From a virus: a stretch of 64,000 nucleotides of DNA. Location of the stretch: positions 16,183-80,182 of IMG/VR virus record IMGVR_UViG_3300033149_006612. One strand, given 5' to 3'. Every line of letters starts with the position of its first letter. The stretch's first letter is position 1. Shown here piece after piece: positions 1 to 6,949 of the stretch. The notes beneath the pieces are model-generated. The model was not told where the DNA came from. It was given only the letters and a program-made list of their open reading frames with translations, and ran no database searches. The translations under genes were made by a program, and so were the position numbers.

Positions 1-202
1 CCCCGGAGGCATCCATACCCACCGCCGTCACCGTCCAAACGCCGTCGCGCCTCTCCAGTAAGACGTGTTCCGCCCCGAACCTGGCCTTAAGCTGGGCCTC
101 GTATGCCCGCCTCTTACATGGACCCACACTCCCGATCCGGAGGACGACGGTCCTCCTGCCGTCCTCCGTGTCCGGTCCACGATCGAATACATTCCCCGTC
201 AC
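1..202 (-). CDS. Unknown protein, partial (runs off left edge)
   Basis: An open frame on the minus strand starts at a GTG whose bases overlap the stop of the upstream gene (GTGA at 199-202) and stays open to the window edge, giving 67 codons. The peptide begins VTGNVFDRGPDTEDGRR and has a mixed, coding-like composition. The overlapping start and stop indicate translational coupling with the 199-594 gene. No family is recognised. It belongs to the minus-strand run of small genes that follows the large terminase. Confidence 0.55.
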   Translation of the reverse strand, partial: MTGNVFDRGPDTEDGRRTVVLRIGSVGPCKRRAYEAQLKARFGAEHVLLERRDGVWTVTAVGMDASG

Positions 203-594
203 GGTATCCCGCCCGTCCTCAGTTTAACGTTATACTCCCAAACCCTACGGCTGGCTATTAACGCGGTCCTACAATCCACCAATCGTGCAAACTGCCGGTC
301 CCGCTCCTTAACGTCGAACCTCGGCCGGGCACCCCCAGATCGAAGCTTCCCCTCCGCCCTGGGGAGATCGAACACGGCAATCATGAGGCATCGTTCATAT
401 AGGTTCATGATGCCCCTCGGCCGCTGGACTATCTGGAACTCCCCGATAAAGTCACCCGGCTTACAGTCGCCCGGTAAACGTGGATCGAGCCTCATATCAT
501 ATGGGTTGCATTGCCGATGTTCCTCCACCGGCGGGTCCTGGGCCGTCATAAGCCCGGTCAGCAGCAGTAAAACCGGGACGATGCCCGCCTTCAT
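199..594 (-). CDS. Small protein with N-terminal signal/membrane segment
   Basis: 131 residues from the ATG at 594 (MKAGIVPVLLLLTGL...). The start has a lysine, a hydrophobic run of about 12 residues and then TAQDPP, which looks like a signal peptide or membrane anchor. Longer versions of the frame would run into the upstream gene, so the internal ATG is preferred. Several cysteines follow (CNPYD, DCKPG, ERC, DCR). It overlaps the next gene by a GTGA junction. Its function is unknown; an exported or envelope-associated accessory protein is the most that can be inferred. Confidence 0.55.
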   Translation of the reverse strand: MKAGIVPVLLLLTGLMTAQDPPVEEHRQCNPYDMRLDPRLPGDCKPGDFIGEFQIVQRPRGIMNLYERCLMIAVFDLPRAEGKLRSGGARPRFDVKERDRQFARLVDCRTALIASRRVWEYNVKLRTGGIP

Positions 595-598
595 ACCT

Positions 599-829
599 CT
601 ACCGTATCTCATCCCCCGGTTCCACCTCCTGGATGCGGTCGGCGTCCACCCAGTGGCAGATCCGGGCGTATTCACACTCAATGCCCGCATCGTCAAGTCT
701 ACTCCTCTTTAAGGCGTCGTTGTGCGCCTTGATCACCCGGGCCTTGACGTTCCCGACCCCTTCACCGTGTTCAATACGACCGGCCAATCCGCACGTCTGA
801 CATTGCCAATATCGGATGACGCTCTTCAT
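599..829 (-). CDS. Small cysteine-rich protein (possible zinc ribbon)
   Basis: 76 residues. The N-terminus carries CQTCGLAG (CxxC), and a later CEYARIC (CxxxxC) and a histidine could complete a metal site. The C-terminus is acidic. Its start overlaps the end of the upstream membrane-protein gene by four bases (ATGA), which is typical of coupled phage genes. No specific family is recognised. A small nucleic-acid or protein-binding zinc protein is possible but unproven. Confidence 0.5.
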   Translation of the reverse strand: MKSVIRYWQCQTCGLAGRIEHGEGVGNVKARVIKAHNDALKRSRLDDAGIECEYARICHWVDADRIQEVEPGDEIR

Positions 830-1071
830 CCCTCCTTACCTCCATCAACCGAGATCCTGTCCTGGACGGCGTCTACAACCCTGCCGAACTGCCCGGCTAT
901 TACAACCACCGTCTCCAACAGCAGTACGACCGGCCAGAACATCACATGGAGCCCCATCCACGCGGCCTTTTCCATACCGACCGTCAGGGTGTAGAATAAG
1001 GCCCAGCCGACGCCGATCACAAAGTACAGTAGCACAGCCAGGACCCAAAGAACTGATTCCATCTGTCTCAT
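826..1071 (-). CDS. Small two-helix membrane protein
   Basis: 81 residues with two long hydrophobic stretches: about residues 5-33 (SVLWVLAVLLYFVIGVGWAL and on) and about 38-62 (WMGLHVMFWPVVLLLETVV). A short charged tail follows. It overlaps its neighbours by four bases on both sides, so it sits in a tightly coupled operon. The topology would fit a small holin-like or envelope protein, but a better holin candidate lies in the lysis cassette near 33.7 kb. Function is therefore left open. Confidence 0.6.
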   Translation of the reverse strand: MRQMESVLWVLAVLLYFVIGVGWALFYTLTVGMEKAAWMGLHVMFWPVVLLLETVVVIAGQFGRVVDAVQDRISVDGGKEG

Positions 1072-1538
1072 CCCTCCATTCTTACCGGATTCTGAATCCA
1101 GAATCTGATACTATAGTACAACCATGCGACGTCATCCCTGTCCTCACCTCTCGACGGTATCATATAGAACCCATCGCCCCCCTCGGGATCGTCAACCGGA
1201 CCGACATCTAAGAGCCCCCCGTCCCGTTCATCTGTAATCGTTCCAAACGGTACAAATAGGAATATCACCTGCCGTCGTCGAAACGGGGGCAGCAGGACGA
1301 CGCCGATCTCGTCCACATCGATGCCGTTCCTGTCTATGATGTCGCAAACGGTCGCTATACCGTCCATACTCCAGACGCAGAAAGGATAATGCCCAACCCT
1401 TCCCTGCAGGTATCCCATCAACCTATTCCTGATGACGTCCTCCCTCACCGGGCCGTTCAAAAATTCGCTCCTGAGCGTCTCGATGATCTTGAGGAACATC
1501 GGATGATTCTGAATCTCTAACGCCTGCTCAACATCCAT
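1068..1538 (-). CDS. Conserved-looking hypothetical protein
   Basis: 156 residues starting MDVEQALEIQNHPMF, immediately downstream of the large terminase gene (2-base gap) and overlapping the next gene by ATGA. The sequence has a helical N-terminal half and a beta-rich centre (VVLLPPFRRRQVIFLFVPFG), with no signal peptide or clear motif. Position after terminase suggests a packaging or early head-assembly role, but this is only context. Confidence 0.6.
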   Translation of the reverse strand: MDVEQALEIQNHPMFLKIIETLRSEFLNGPVREDVIRNRLMGYLQGRVGHYPFCVWSMDGIATVCDIIDRNGIDVDEIGVVLLPPFRRRQVIFLFVPFGTITDERDGGLLDVGPVDDPEGGDGFYMIPSRGEDRDDVAWLYYSIRFWIQNPVRMEG

Positions 1539-1540
1539 AA

Positions 1541-3202
1541 TTAAAACGCAAACGGTCGTCTGCCCTCCCGCCTTGATTCAAACCGGTCTAGGACCGCCAC
1601 AGTCGCATCCGGCGCATCGTCATGTGCACTCGGGTTCGGAAAATCGTCAAATTGACTGAAGTATGTAAACGACAGGTTTTTGTCGAATACCACCCTACTG
1701 TTGATCACCGGCTGAGCCTTCATTATCCGTTGTACCTTGTTTTTACTCTGTGAGAATAGCTTGAGCGGAAGCGCTACCCCACGCTCCTTGGCCCTCTGCT
1801 GGAGGTACGGCCTGATCATCCCCCATCCGCCGTTATCCTCATACCAGAGCTTCGAAACCGGGTATCGTTCCAGGAGGTCCAACGCCGCCTCCACCTGTCC
1901 TTCCGGTTTATCCTTCCTAATATAAGCGGCGCAGACGAAGTACCAACGCCTCATCCCCTCATACGGCTTACGGACGACATCGGTCCAGGCCTTCACCTTC
2001 AGCGCCTTTAACAGTTTGTCTATATGTTCAAACTTGAACTGCCGGGTAGCCACTATCACTATACAGGGGTAGTCCGAATCCCTAACCGCCGTCACCCCCG
2101 GATCGGACGGGTCCCACCATCCCACGACCTGGAATCCCTTAAGGTTTAGCCTCCGGTGGTCAAACCGCATAAAGGCGGAGGAATCGTAGATCACATCCTC
2201 CTCACCTTTGTCAAGGTTTAGAAACTCCAACGCAAAATCACGCTCGGATCCCATCTCCTCCTTCTTCCGGTCAAGTACCTCCTTGGGCCATCTTTCCGGC
2301 CACAACGCCGAGCCGTCCTTCTTGGTGTTACCGATTACAAACTCCAGGCCTTGCGGTCTGGGAAGATTGATCGCCTGATACAGCTTACCGTCCCAGTTGG
2401 GAGATTTCAGCAACTTGGCAATTAGGGATTCTTTGTGCATGAGGTTGCCCACTACAAAGATGTCACAGTTTTCGCCGCCCAGGTTAAGAATCGTCCTCCG
2501 GAATCGACGTGCCAGCTTCTCCCGCCGGAAGAACGTGGCTACATCCTCCTCATCCTGTGGATCGTCGATGATCATGGCATCCGGCCTGTACTGCTTCATC
2601 TTTAAACCTCGGAATTTAGACATGATGCCCCGACATTCGACGGTAGCCCCGGAAACCAGCCTCATCCTATAATCGGTCCAGCTGATGAACTGTCCTTTGA
2701 AATCAAGCATCGGTCTGAGATGCGGAAAATCGCTTAACAGTTTCTCATTGCTGGATTTTACCTCGGTCTCCCCTGGAACGACTTGAGTGTTGGGTTCCAA
2801 CTCATCCTGTAGAGCGGAGTAATGCGGAAAGATGGCGTCATGGGTAGACCCGAACAGGACTATATACCACTTTAACCGGTATGCCAGCCAATATAGGGGG
2901 GCTGCAACGATCATAAAGGTCGACTTGCCGAACTCCCGGGGCTCGGCCCGGACCACCCTTAACCTTCGATTGACCGCTCCACACTCGATCAGCGATATGA
3001 GATCGTGGTGATGCTCCCCGAACGGTTTCGTGAAATGATGCGGTAGGTATTCCTTACAAAACTCCTCGAAGTCCCGACAGCGGTCAATCCGCTTTCGCTG
3101 TCGGACGCTTACCCTGCCCCTTTTTAACCCCTGGACGGCCGGGCTTATACTCAGCGGCGATGAAATCCCGGTCTCCGTTATTAAGACGTCACCGAGCCTC
3201 AT
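1541..3202 (-). CDS. terL: Terminase large subunit
   Basis: 553 residues, a usual TerL length. The N-terminal ATPase half has a Walker A-like EPREFGKST at about residues 87-95 and a Walker B at about 209-220 (AMIIDDPQDEED). The C-terminal RNase-H-like nuclease half has an acidic WWDPSD near residue 368 and a late DDAPDA near the end, which supply the metal-binding aspartates. The enzyme drives DNA translocation into the prohead and cuts the concatemer. The gene is a short distance downstream of a small-terminase candidate in the same minus-strand operon and overlaps the next gene by four bases. Confidence 0.93.
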   Translation of the reverse strand: MRLGDVLITETGISSPLSISPAVQGLKRGRVSVRQRKRIDRCRDFEEFCKEYLPHHFTKPFGEHHHDLISLIECGAVNRRLRVVRAEPREFGKSTFMIVAAPLYWLAYRLKWYIVLFGSTHDAIFPHYSALQDELEPNTQVVPGETEVKSSNEKLLSDFPHLRPMLDFKGQFISWTDYRMRLVSGATVECRGIMSKFRGLKMKQYRPDAMIIDDPQDEEDVATFFRREKLARRFRRTILNLGGENCDIFVVGNLMHKESLIAKLLKSPNWDGKLYQAINLPRPQGLEFVIGNTKKDGSALWPERWPKEVLDRKKEEMGSERDFALEFLNLDKGEEDVIYDSSAFMRFDHRRLNLKGFQVVGWWDPSDPGVTAVRDSDYPCIVIVATRQFKFEHIDKLLKALKVKAWTDVVRKPYEGMRRWYFVCAAYIRKDKPEGQVEAALDLLERYPVSKLWYEDNGGWGMIRPYLQQRAKERGVALPLKLFSQSKNKVQRIMKAQPVINSRVVFDKNLSFTYFSQFDDFPNPSAHDDAPDATVAVLDRFESRREGRRPFAF

Positions 3203-3603
3203 GCCTCGCCTCTATTTACACCACGCGGAATCTCTATCAGTTTGGGCAGGCAGCCCGAGAACCGGATGCATGTGTTGATGTCATCGAGGACCGCCGGTGT
3301 GACCTCCTTCAGCGTTACCACATGGAGGTCAAGATTAATGTCCGGGCGGTTCCTGCAGACGTCCTCCAGTAAAAGGCGTCTCCTATCGACGGTCCGCCAC
3401 GATCCATGGCCCAACAATACGGCCGGTGACGACGATAGATCAAACAGGACGGACAGGCCGTGTATATGATGGAAATCATTCCCGTCGAAGTAATGGACGA
3501 CGTCGTTAATCAGGTAGTATTGGTACCGGGTCAGTCCTCTTTTGTCGGTGGTCCGGTCAATGACGAGATCCTCGCCACCCATTTCGGTCTTACGCGTATC
3601 CAT
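3199..3603 (-). CDS. Hypothetical protein upstream of terL
   Basis: 134 residues from the ATG at 3603, chosen because GGGGGA lies just upstream; an upstream GTG/ATG four codons earlier is possible. The peptide begins MDTRKTEMGGEDLVIDRTTD and ends in GVNRGEA, overlapping terL by four bases. No domain is recognised. The 5' end overlaps the 3' end of the upstream membrane-protein gene by about 70 bases in another frame, so the true start may be further downstream. Confidence 0.5.
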   Translation of the reverse strand: MDTRKTEMGGEDLVIDRTTDKRGLTRYQYYLINDVVHYFDGNDFHHIHGLSVLFDLSSSPAVLLGHGSWRTVDRRRLLLEDVCRNRPDINLDLHVVTLKEVTPAVLDDINTCIRFSGCLPKLIEIPRGVNRGEA

Positions 3604-3890
3604 GAATCCCCCCATATCGTGAAGTTAAACTTATCCATACCTTGTATTAATTCCTTTAAGTGAGTAAGGACGTAGCATATAAAGGTGAACAGCAACAGCC
3701 AATAGACAAATCCCGCCATCGAAACCGGAAAGGTCCAGGCCCAGAGAAACCAGACGGTCATGAGAAATAGGACGGCGGATGTAAGCAACGCCGCCAGGAA
3801 CACCCACGCCTGGATAAACAGCACTACGCACACCCGTAAGAGCAGCTCCTTATGAGTCTTGATTACGTCTCTCAGCATCGCACCTGTCAC
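3531..3890 (-). CDS. Membrane protein with two hydrophobic helices
   Basis: 119 residues. A long hydrophobic region spans about residues 18-80, read as two or three helices (LLLRVCVVLFIQAWVFLAAL, AVLFLMTVWFLWAW and VYWLLLFTFICYVLTHL). A charged tail follows. It could start at 3890 (GTG) or at the ATG at 3878. It overlaps both neighbours. No known family is apparent; it is probably an inner-membrane protein of unknown role. Confidence 0.55.
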   Translation of the reverse strand: MTGAMLRDVIKTHKELLLRVCVVLFIQAWVFLAALLTSAVLFLMTVWFLWAWTFPVSMAGFVYWLLLFTFICYVLTHLKELIQGMDKFNFTIWGDSWIRVRPKWVARISSLTGPPTKED

Positions 3891-4293
3891 ACTCCCCTGG
3901 ACGTGGATCCCGCCGCTCGGGCTCCGGCGATTCCTCCGCCCCTATAATACGGCCCCTGACGTCGTACACGGTCTCCTCGTCGCAGGCATGATCCGCCTCA
4001 AACGCCAGCCTCCGGTAGTCAAATCCGTTCAACTCCCTCCTGTCCTCCTCTCCTCCGTCGTTACCCGGGGTCTCTACATTTTCGGTCAATGCCAGTACGG
4101 CTCCGGCCGTGCCGGGCATCTCCGATTTCAAATCCTCCTCCGATTCAAAGACCAGGCACACACCGACGGCCTTGGTCCTCTTGATGAAGCATTTTAGCCC
4201 CCTGAGCTCGCCCGGAGGTATGGGACCGGCTCCCCAGGTCTCCCAGGCCGCAGACAGCTTATCCCATCCATATATTTTTAATCCTAAAATCAT
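3850..4293 (-). CDS. Hypothetical acidic protein
   Basis: 147 residues beginning MILGLKIYGWDKLSAAW. The second half is very acidic and ends in a cysteine pair CDRCD. No signal peptide or catalytic motif was seen. The Shine-Dalgarno is weak. It overlaps the next gene by about 40 bases, which suggests that one of the two starts is annotated too early. Function unknown. Confidence 0.5.
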   Translation of the reverse strand: MILGLKIYGWDKLSAAWETWGAGPIPPGELRGLKCFIKRTKAVGVCLVFESEEDLKSEMPGTAGAVLALTENVETPGNDGGEEDRRELNGFDYRRLAFEADHACDEETVYDVRGRIIGAEESPEPERRDPRPGECDRCDAERRNQDS

Positions 4294-4330
4294 ACCACAT
4301 CAGATCCGGGAGGTTAAACCCGCTTTCTAT

Positions 4331-4585
4331 CTACGATGATTTCGGTAGGTGGTCCGTGGTCATCACCAACGGTGGTTTCTCGATCCTCTTCCTCAGGGAT
4401 TCGTGCCTGTACGGGTATGCACGGATGATCAGTTTACACCTCTTACATTGATCGATGATCAACCCGATCTCAGGTCCGAGGACGCCCTTACTCTCCGTCC
4501 TCCAGAGGTAGGAGACGCAACCGCAGACCAGTTTGGTAGGTGGCTCGTCCGGCTTTTTGTGTGGGTCTAGTTTATGTGTTTCGAT
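4331..4585 (-). CDS. Small Cys-rich protein with probable non-canonical start
   Basis: On the minus strand an open frame encodes about 84 residues with paired cysteines CGC and CKRC, 31 residues apart, which looks like a zinc ribbon. There is no ATG, GTG or TTG near the 5' end. A strong GGAGG is followed seven bases later by ATC at 4585, which would be an unusual start codon. The frame is blocked by a stop a few codons further upstream. The start overlaps the end of the preceding gene by 19 bases. Without this gene the stretch 4294-4566 would be empty. Confidence 0.45.
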   Translation of the reverse strand: METHKLDPHKKPDEPPTKLVCGCVSYLWRTESKGVLGPEIGLIIDQCKRCKLIIRAYPYRHESLRKRIEKPPLVMTTDHLPKSS

Positions 4586-5304
4586 GAGGATTCCTCCACG
4601 ATCTTGTTAACATGCGAATCGTCGATCTGGATGCCGTCCCAATCCGCTTCGATCTTAACCAGGACGGCTTCGTCCTTGACGTGTTTGGCTACGACCAACC
4701 CCACCTGCTCCATGATCCGTTTAAACGTCGCCAGGGATATGGTCCTCTGCTGCCGGTGCTTCTGGATCTTATCCACAATGTCGGCGATGGTCCGAATTAT
4801 CCTAGAGGCATCGGCGATGTCCACGATCTTATGCGGCTTCCTACTCGGGTTCGGGGTCCCCCAAGAGGCGTGCCAGGCAATCAGGGCTTCCGAGAACTCG
4901 TCGTATCGCTCGATGAAATCGATCAGGATGGCCCGTTGGAGCTCCAGTTCAGGGATGAGGTCCAGGGGGTCCCGGTCCTCGGCATGCTTGATCACGTCGA
5001 TCAGTTCCCTGAACCTGGCTCTATCGATTACGCTGTATCGGCCGGTTATCCGTGGTGTGCTCCCGCCGTGGAGCTTACATCGGCCCTGGCCCAGATGGTC
5101 GGTCCCCCAACCTGCCTCATGTTGGCAGTATTTAGTGTGGTAGATGTTCCTGGCGTTACATTTAGTATCGGGCGGTTTAAGAGGTAGATTGCCCATCTTC
5201 CTCTTGCGTTTAGTATCCTTAAACCTGACGAACTTTTCGTCGCTCTTATCCTTCTTCGGTCTGTATGGGTGACTCCCCGTGTCACCTGGTTTTAGCTTAC
5301 CCAT
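4567..5304 (-). CDS. Terminase small subunit candidate with Cys/HGG zinc motif
   Basis: 245 residues from the ATG at 5304, whose start overlaps the end of the preceding small ORF. The N-terminal part is basic. A cysteine/histidine block follows (CNARN, YCQHEAGWGT, GRCKLHGGSTPR), a pattern common in phage proteins encoded just before terL. The C-terminal two thirds is helical (IVDIADASRIIRTIADIVDKI). The order (this gene, three small genes, terL) supports a TerS role in recognising phage DNA. It could instead be a non-terminase HGG-motif protein. Confidence 0.5.
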   Translation of the reverse strand: MGKLKPGDTGSHPYRPKKDKSDEKFVRFKDTKRKRKMGNLPLKPPDTKCNARNIYHTKYCQHEAGWGTDHLGQGRCKLHGGSTPRITGRYSVIDRARFRELIDVIKHAEDRDPLDLIPELELQRAILIDFIERYDEFSEALIAWHASWGTPNPSRKPHKIVDIADASRIIRTIADIVDKIQKHRQQRTISLATFKRIMEQVGLVVAKHVKDEAVLVKIEADWDGIQIDDSHVNKIVEESSSKHIN

Positions 5305-5450
5305 AGCAAGATCAATGATAAACCGGAACACCCCATCCAGAAATGGAACCTATAAAAGAGATCCTCGCTTTCAATACGTACGCTGATCTTAAGATTTCGG
5401 AACGCGCACAAGGACGAGACTGAAAGCAACAATACCTCCAATATCTGCAT
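5292..5450 (-). CDS. Small hydrophobic ORF coupled to terS candidate
   Basis: 52 codons from ATG at 5450, starting MQILEVLLLSVSSLCAF and ending in a second hydrophobic stretch. GGGGTTGAG lies upstream of the start. The stop overlaps the ATG of the terS candidate by 13 bases, the arrangement expected for translational coupling. It fills an otherwise empty gap. The peptide may be real or only a coupling leader. Confidence 0.4.
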   Translation of the reverse strand: MQILEVLLLSVSSLCAFRNLKISVRIESEDLFYRFHFWMGCSGLSLILLWVS

Positions 5451-5461
5451 AGGCTCAACCC

Positions 5462-5923
5462 CTAAGGCCCCACCACCTTGGTCGGGGTAGTGGACATCCT
5501 TTCCAGCTGTTTAACCCGCTCCCCCCCGGGCACCGGCATCGATGGAGTATTCGGTTTCACCGACCCATACGACTCACCGGCATTCACCTCGGCCACCCAA
5601 TCATTAACGTTCCTGACGAAGTCCCGTATATAGTCGACCACCTGCTCATCCTCGGTCGGCATCCGAAATTTCAACATCGGGAGATCCCATCGTCGAGAAC
5701 CGTTACCCCGTCCCGGTCTGACCTCGGCCCCGTCCTTTAACTCCTCGACCAACTTTTTAGACGGCTTAACGGAACCGGGCTCCATGACCCATACCAAGGC
5801 TACGGTGGCCCCCATCAGAGCATAATAGGTGGGAGATGTCTCCGGGACGATGGCCTTGATTATTTCGAGAACTTCCAACTCCCGCTTCATGTCGACGATT
5901 TCTGGAATGCGAGATTTATTCAT
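5462..5923 (-). CDS. Hypothetical protein
   Basis: 153 residues beginning MNKSRIPEIVDMKRELEVLE. There is one moderately hydrophobic stretch (YYALMGATVALVWVM, about residues 33-47), then a basic and glycine-rich linker and a helical segment (VVDYIRDFVRNVNDWVAEV). No family recognised. It follows a 99-base gap that contains a perfect 14-bp palindrome and may be first in a sub-operon leading to terminase. Confidence 0.55.
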   Translation of the reverse strand: MNKSRIPEIVDMKRELEVLEIIKAIVPETSPTYYALMGATVALVWVMEPGSVKPSKKLVEELKDGAEVRPGRGNGSRRWDLPMLKFRMPTEDEQVVDYIRDFVRNVNDWVAEVNAGESYGSVKPNTPSMPVPGGERVKQLERMSTTPTKVVGP

Positions 5924-5969
5924 ATCGGCCCTACCTTCCTCAGTGACGGGACGTTCTACGCCGTCGGCG

Positions 5970-5983
5970 GTTCATATATGAAC
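5970..5983. promoter_or_regulatory. Perfect 14-bp palindrome in intergenic gap
   Basis: GTTCATATATGAAC is a perfect inverted repeat in the gap between the 6023-6307 and 5462-5923 genes. The AT-rich centre could hold a -10 element or an operator for a dimeric repressor. No matching -35 is obvious on the minus strand. Confidence 0.3.
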
Positions 5984-6022
5984 AGGTCCGTTTCCCAGGG
6001 CTGCCCTGCCAGTTAGACCGGG

Positions 6023-6307
6023 TCAGATTTGATGTACCGTGATGCCCCAGTCCCTCAACACCGAGAGTGATTCCGGCCTGATGACGCCCGTTACCGCGTC
6101 GGCACCCTGGCTTTCAACCCGGACAAAATGTTTCTGTAGGATTTCTGCATGCCTCGGCTGGGATAGATTGGCCGTGACTCGGACGGTTTTATGGCTACTC
6201 CGAATGCGGACCGACCTTGAACCACAGGCTCTGCAGGGCACCCCGGTAGCCTTCTGCCGGTGCCCACACTCCAGACAGATTAAATACGGACCGTCGGTAA
6301 TGGCCAT
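6023..6307 (-). CDS. Small zinc-ribbon protein
   Basis: 94 residues. The N-terminal third is a classic zinc ribbon: CLECGHRQ (CxxC) and, 14 residues on, CRACGSR (CxxC). The rest is a small alpha/beta segment (RHAEILQKHFVRVESQGADA) that resembles the short C-terminal domains of DNA- or RNA-binding regulators. It is encoded with recombination and packaging genes and is likely a nucleic-acid-binding protein. No specific family is assigned. Confidence 0.55.
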   Translation of the reverse strand: MAITDGPYLICLECGHRQKATGVPCRACGSRSVRIRSSHKTVRVTANLSQPRHAEILQKHFVRVESQGADAVTGVIRPESLSVLRDWGITVHQI

Positions 6308-6315
6308 AGATCCTC

Positions 6316-6690
6316 CTACCGACCATTACGTCCGTTCTGGGCACTCAGATTCCTGAGAGCTTGTCGGATCTCCCCGATCTGCTCATTCATCTGGGCCTCT
6401 ACCTGCTTGATGGAGGCCTGCAACTTGTCGTCAAATCGGGCGGACAACCTCCGTTCAACGGCCTGTTGAACCTCGGTCATGTAGGCCTGTTCACGCCGTT
6501 CCATCCCCTTGACGGACTGACCCACGGAGCGTAGGATATCCCTCTTTACCTCCTGGATATATTCCGAGGTATCGGAGATCTTACCGAGCAGCCTGACTTC
6601 CAGCGCCCTGATCGTCTCATCAAGATTGTCCGCCATCAGCACTCTCCCCATTGCTACCAGTGAATTTCCTATTTTTGCTAGCATGGGCAT
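6316..6690 (-). CDS. Coiled-coil protein
   Basis: 124 residues starting at ATG 6690 behind AAGGAGG with good spacing, so this start is firm although it overlaps the end of the upstream gene by about 70 bases. After a short hydrophobic N-terminus (MLAKIGNSLVAMGRVLMA) nearly the whole chain is amphipathic helix with heptad-like spacing (MERREQAYMTEVQQAVERRL), predicting a coiled coil. Function unknown; scaffold or anchoring roles are possible. Confidence 0.6.
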   Translation of the reverse strand: MPMLAKIGNSLVAMGRVLMADNLDETIRALEVRLLGKISDTSEYIQEVKRDILRSVGQSVKGMERREQAYMTEVQQAVERRLSARFDDKLQASIKQVEAQMNEQIGEIRQALRNLSAQNGRNGR

Positions 6691-6925
6691 ACCTCCTTAA
6701 CTGTGCCTTCGGCGTACCTATGGCGGATTGAACGGCACAACCGATCGTACCCCTCTTATCGAGAGCCAACATCACCTGGTGACTGATCGACCGTGTACGG
6801 CTTAGCTTTCCCTCATCCAGGAAAGGAATCACTTCCTCCTCTAGGTCATATTCCTTGGCCCTACACCAGTCCAACACATCTCCAACCGTGATGGAGCATA
6901 TCACCCTGTCCCGATCGACGTCCAA
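6620..6925 (-). CDS. Hypothetical protein next to the Rad50-like gene
   Basis: 101 residues beginning MDVDRDRVICSITVGDVLD. It has a helical, acidic core (WCRAKEYDLEEEVIPFLDEG) and a basic C-terminal half. The upstream spacing to the Rad50-like gene is 24 bases. No motif recognised. It may act with the recombination nuclease on the basis of position only. Confidence 0.5.
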   Translation of the reverse strand: MDVDRDRVICSITVGDVLDWCRAKEYDLEEEVIPFLDEGKLSRTRSISHQVMLALDKRGTIGCAVQSAIGTPKAQLRRYAHASKNRKFTGSNGESADGGQS

Positions 6926-6949
6926 TTTCCAAATCTCCTCTTGTATTTC

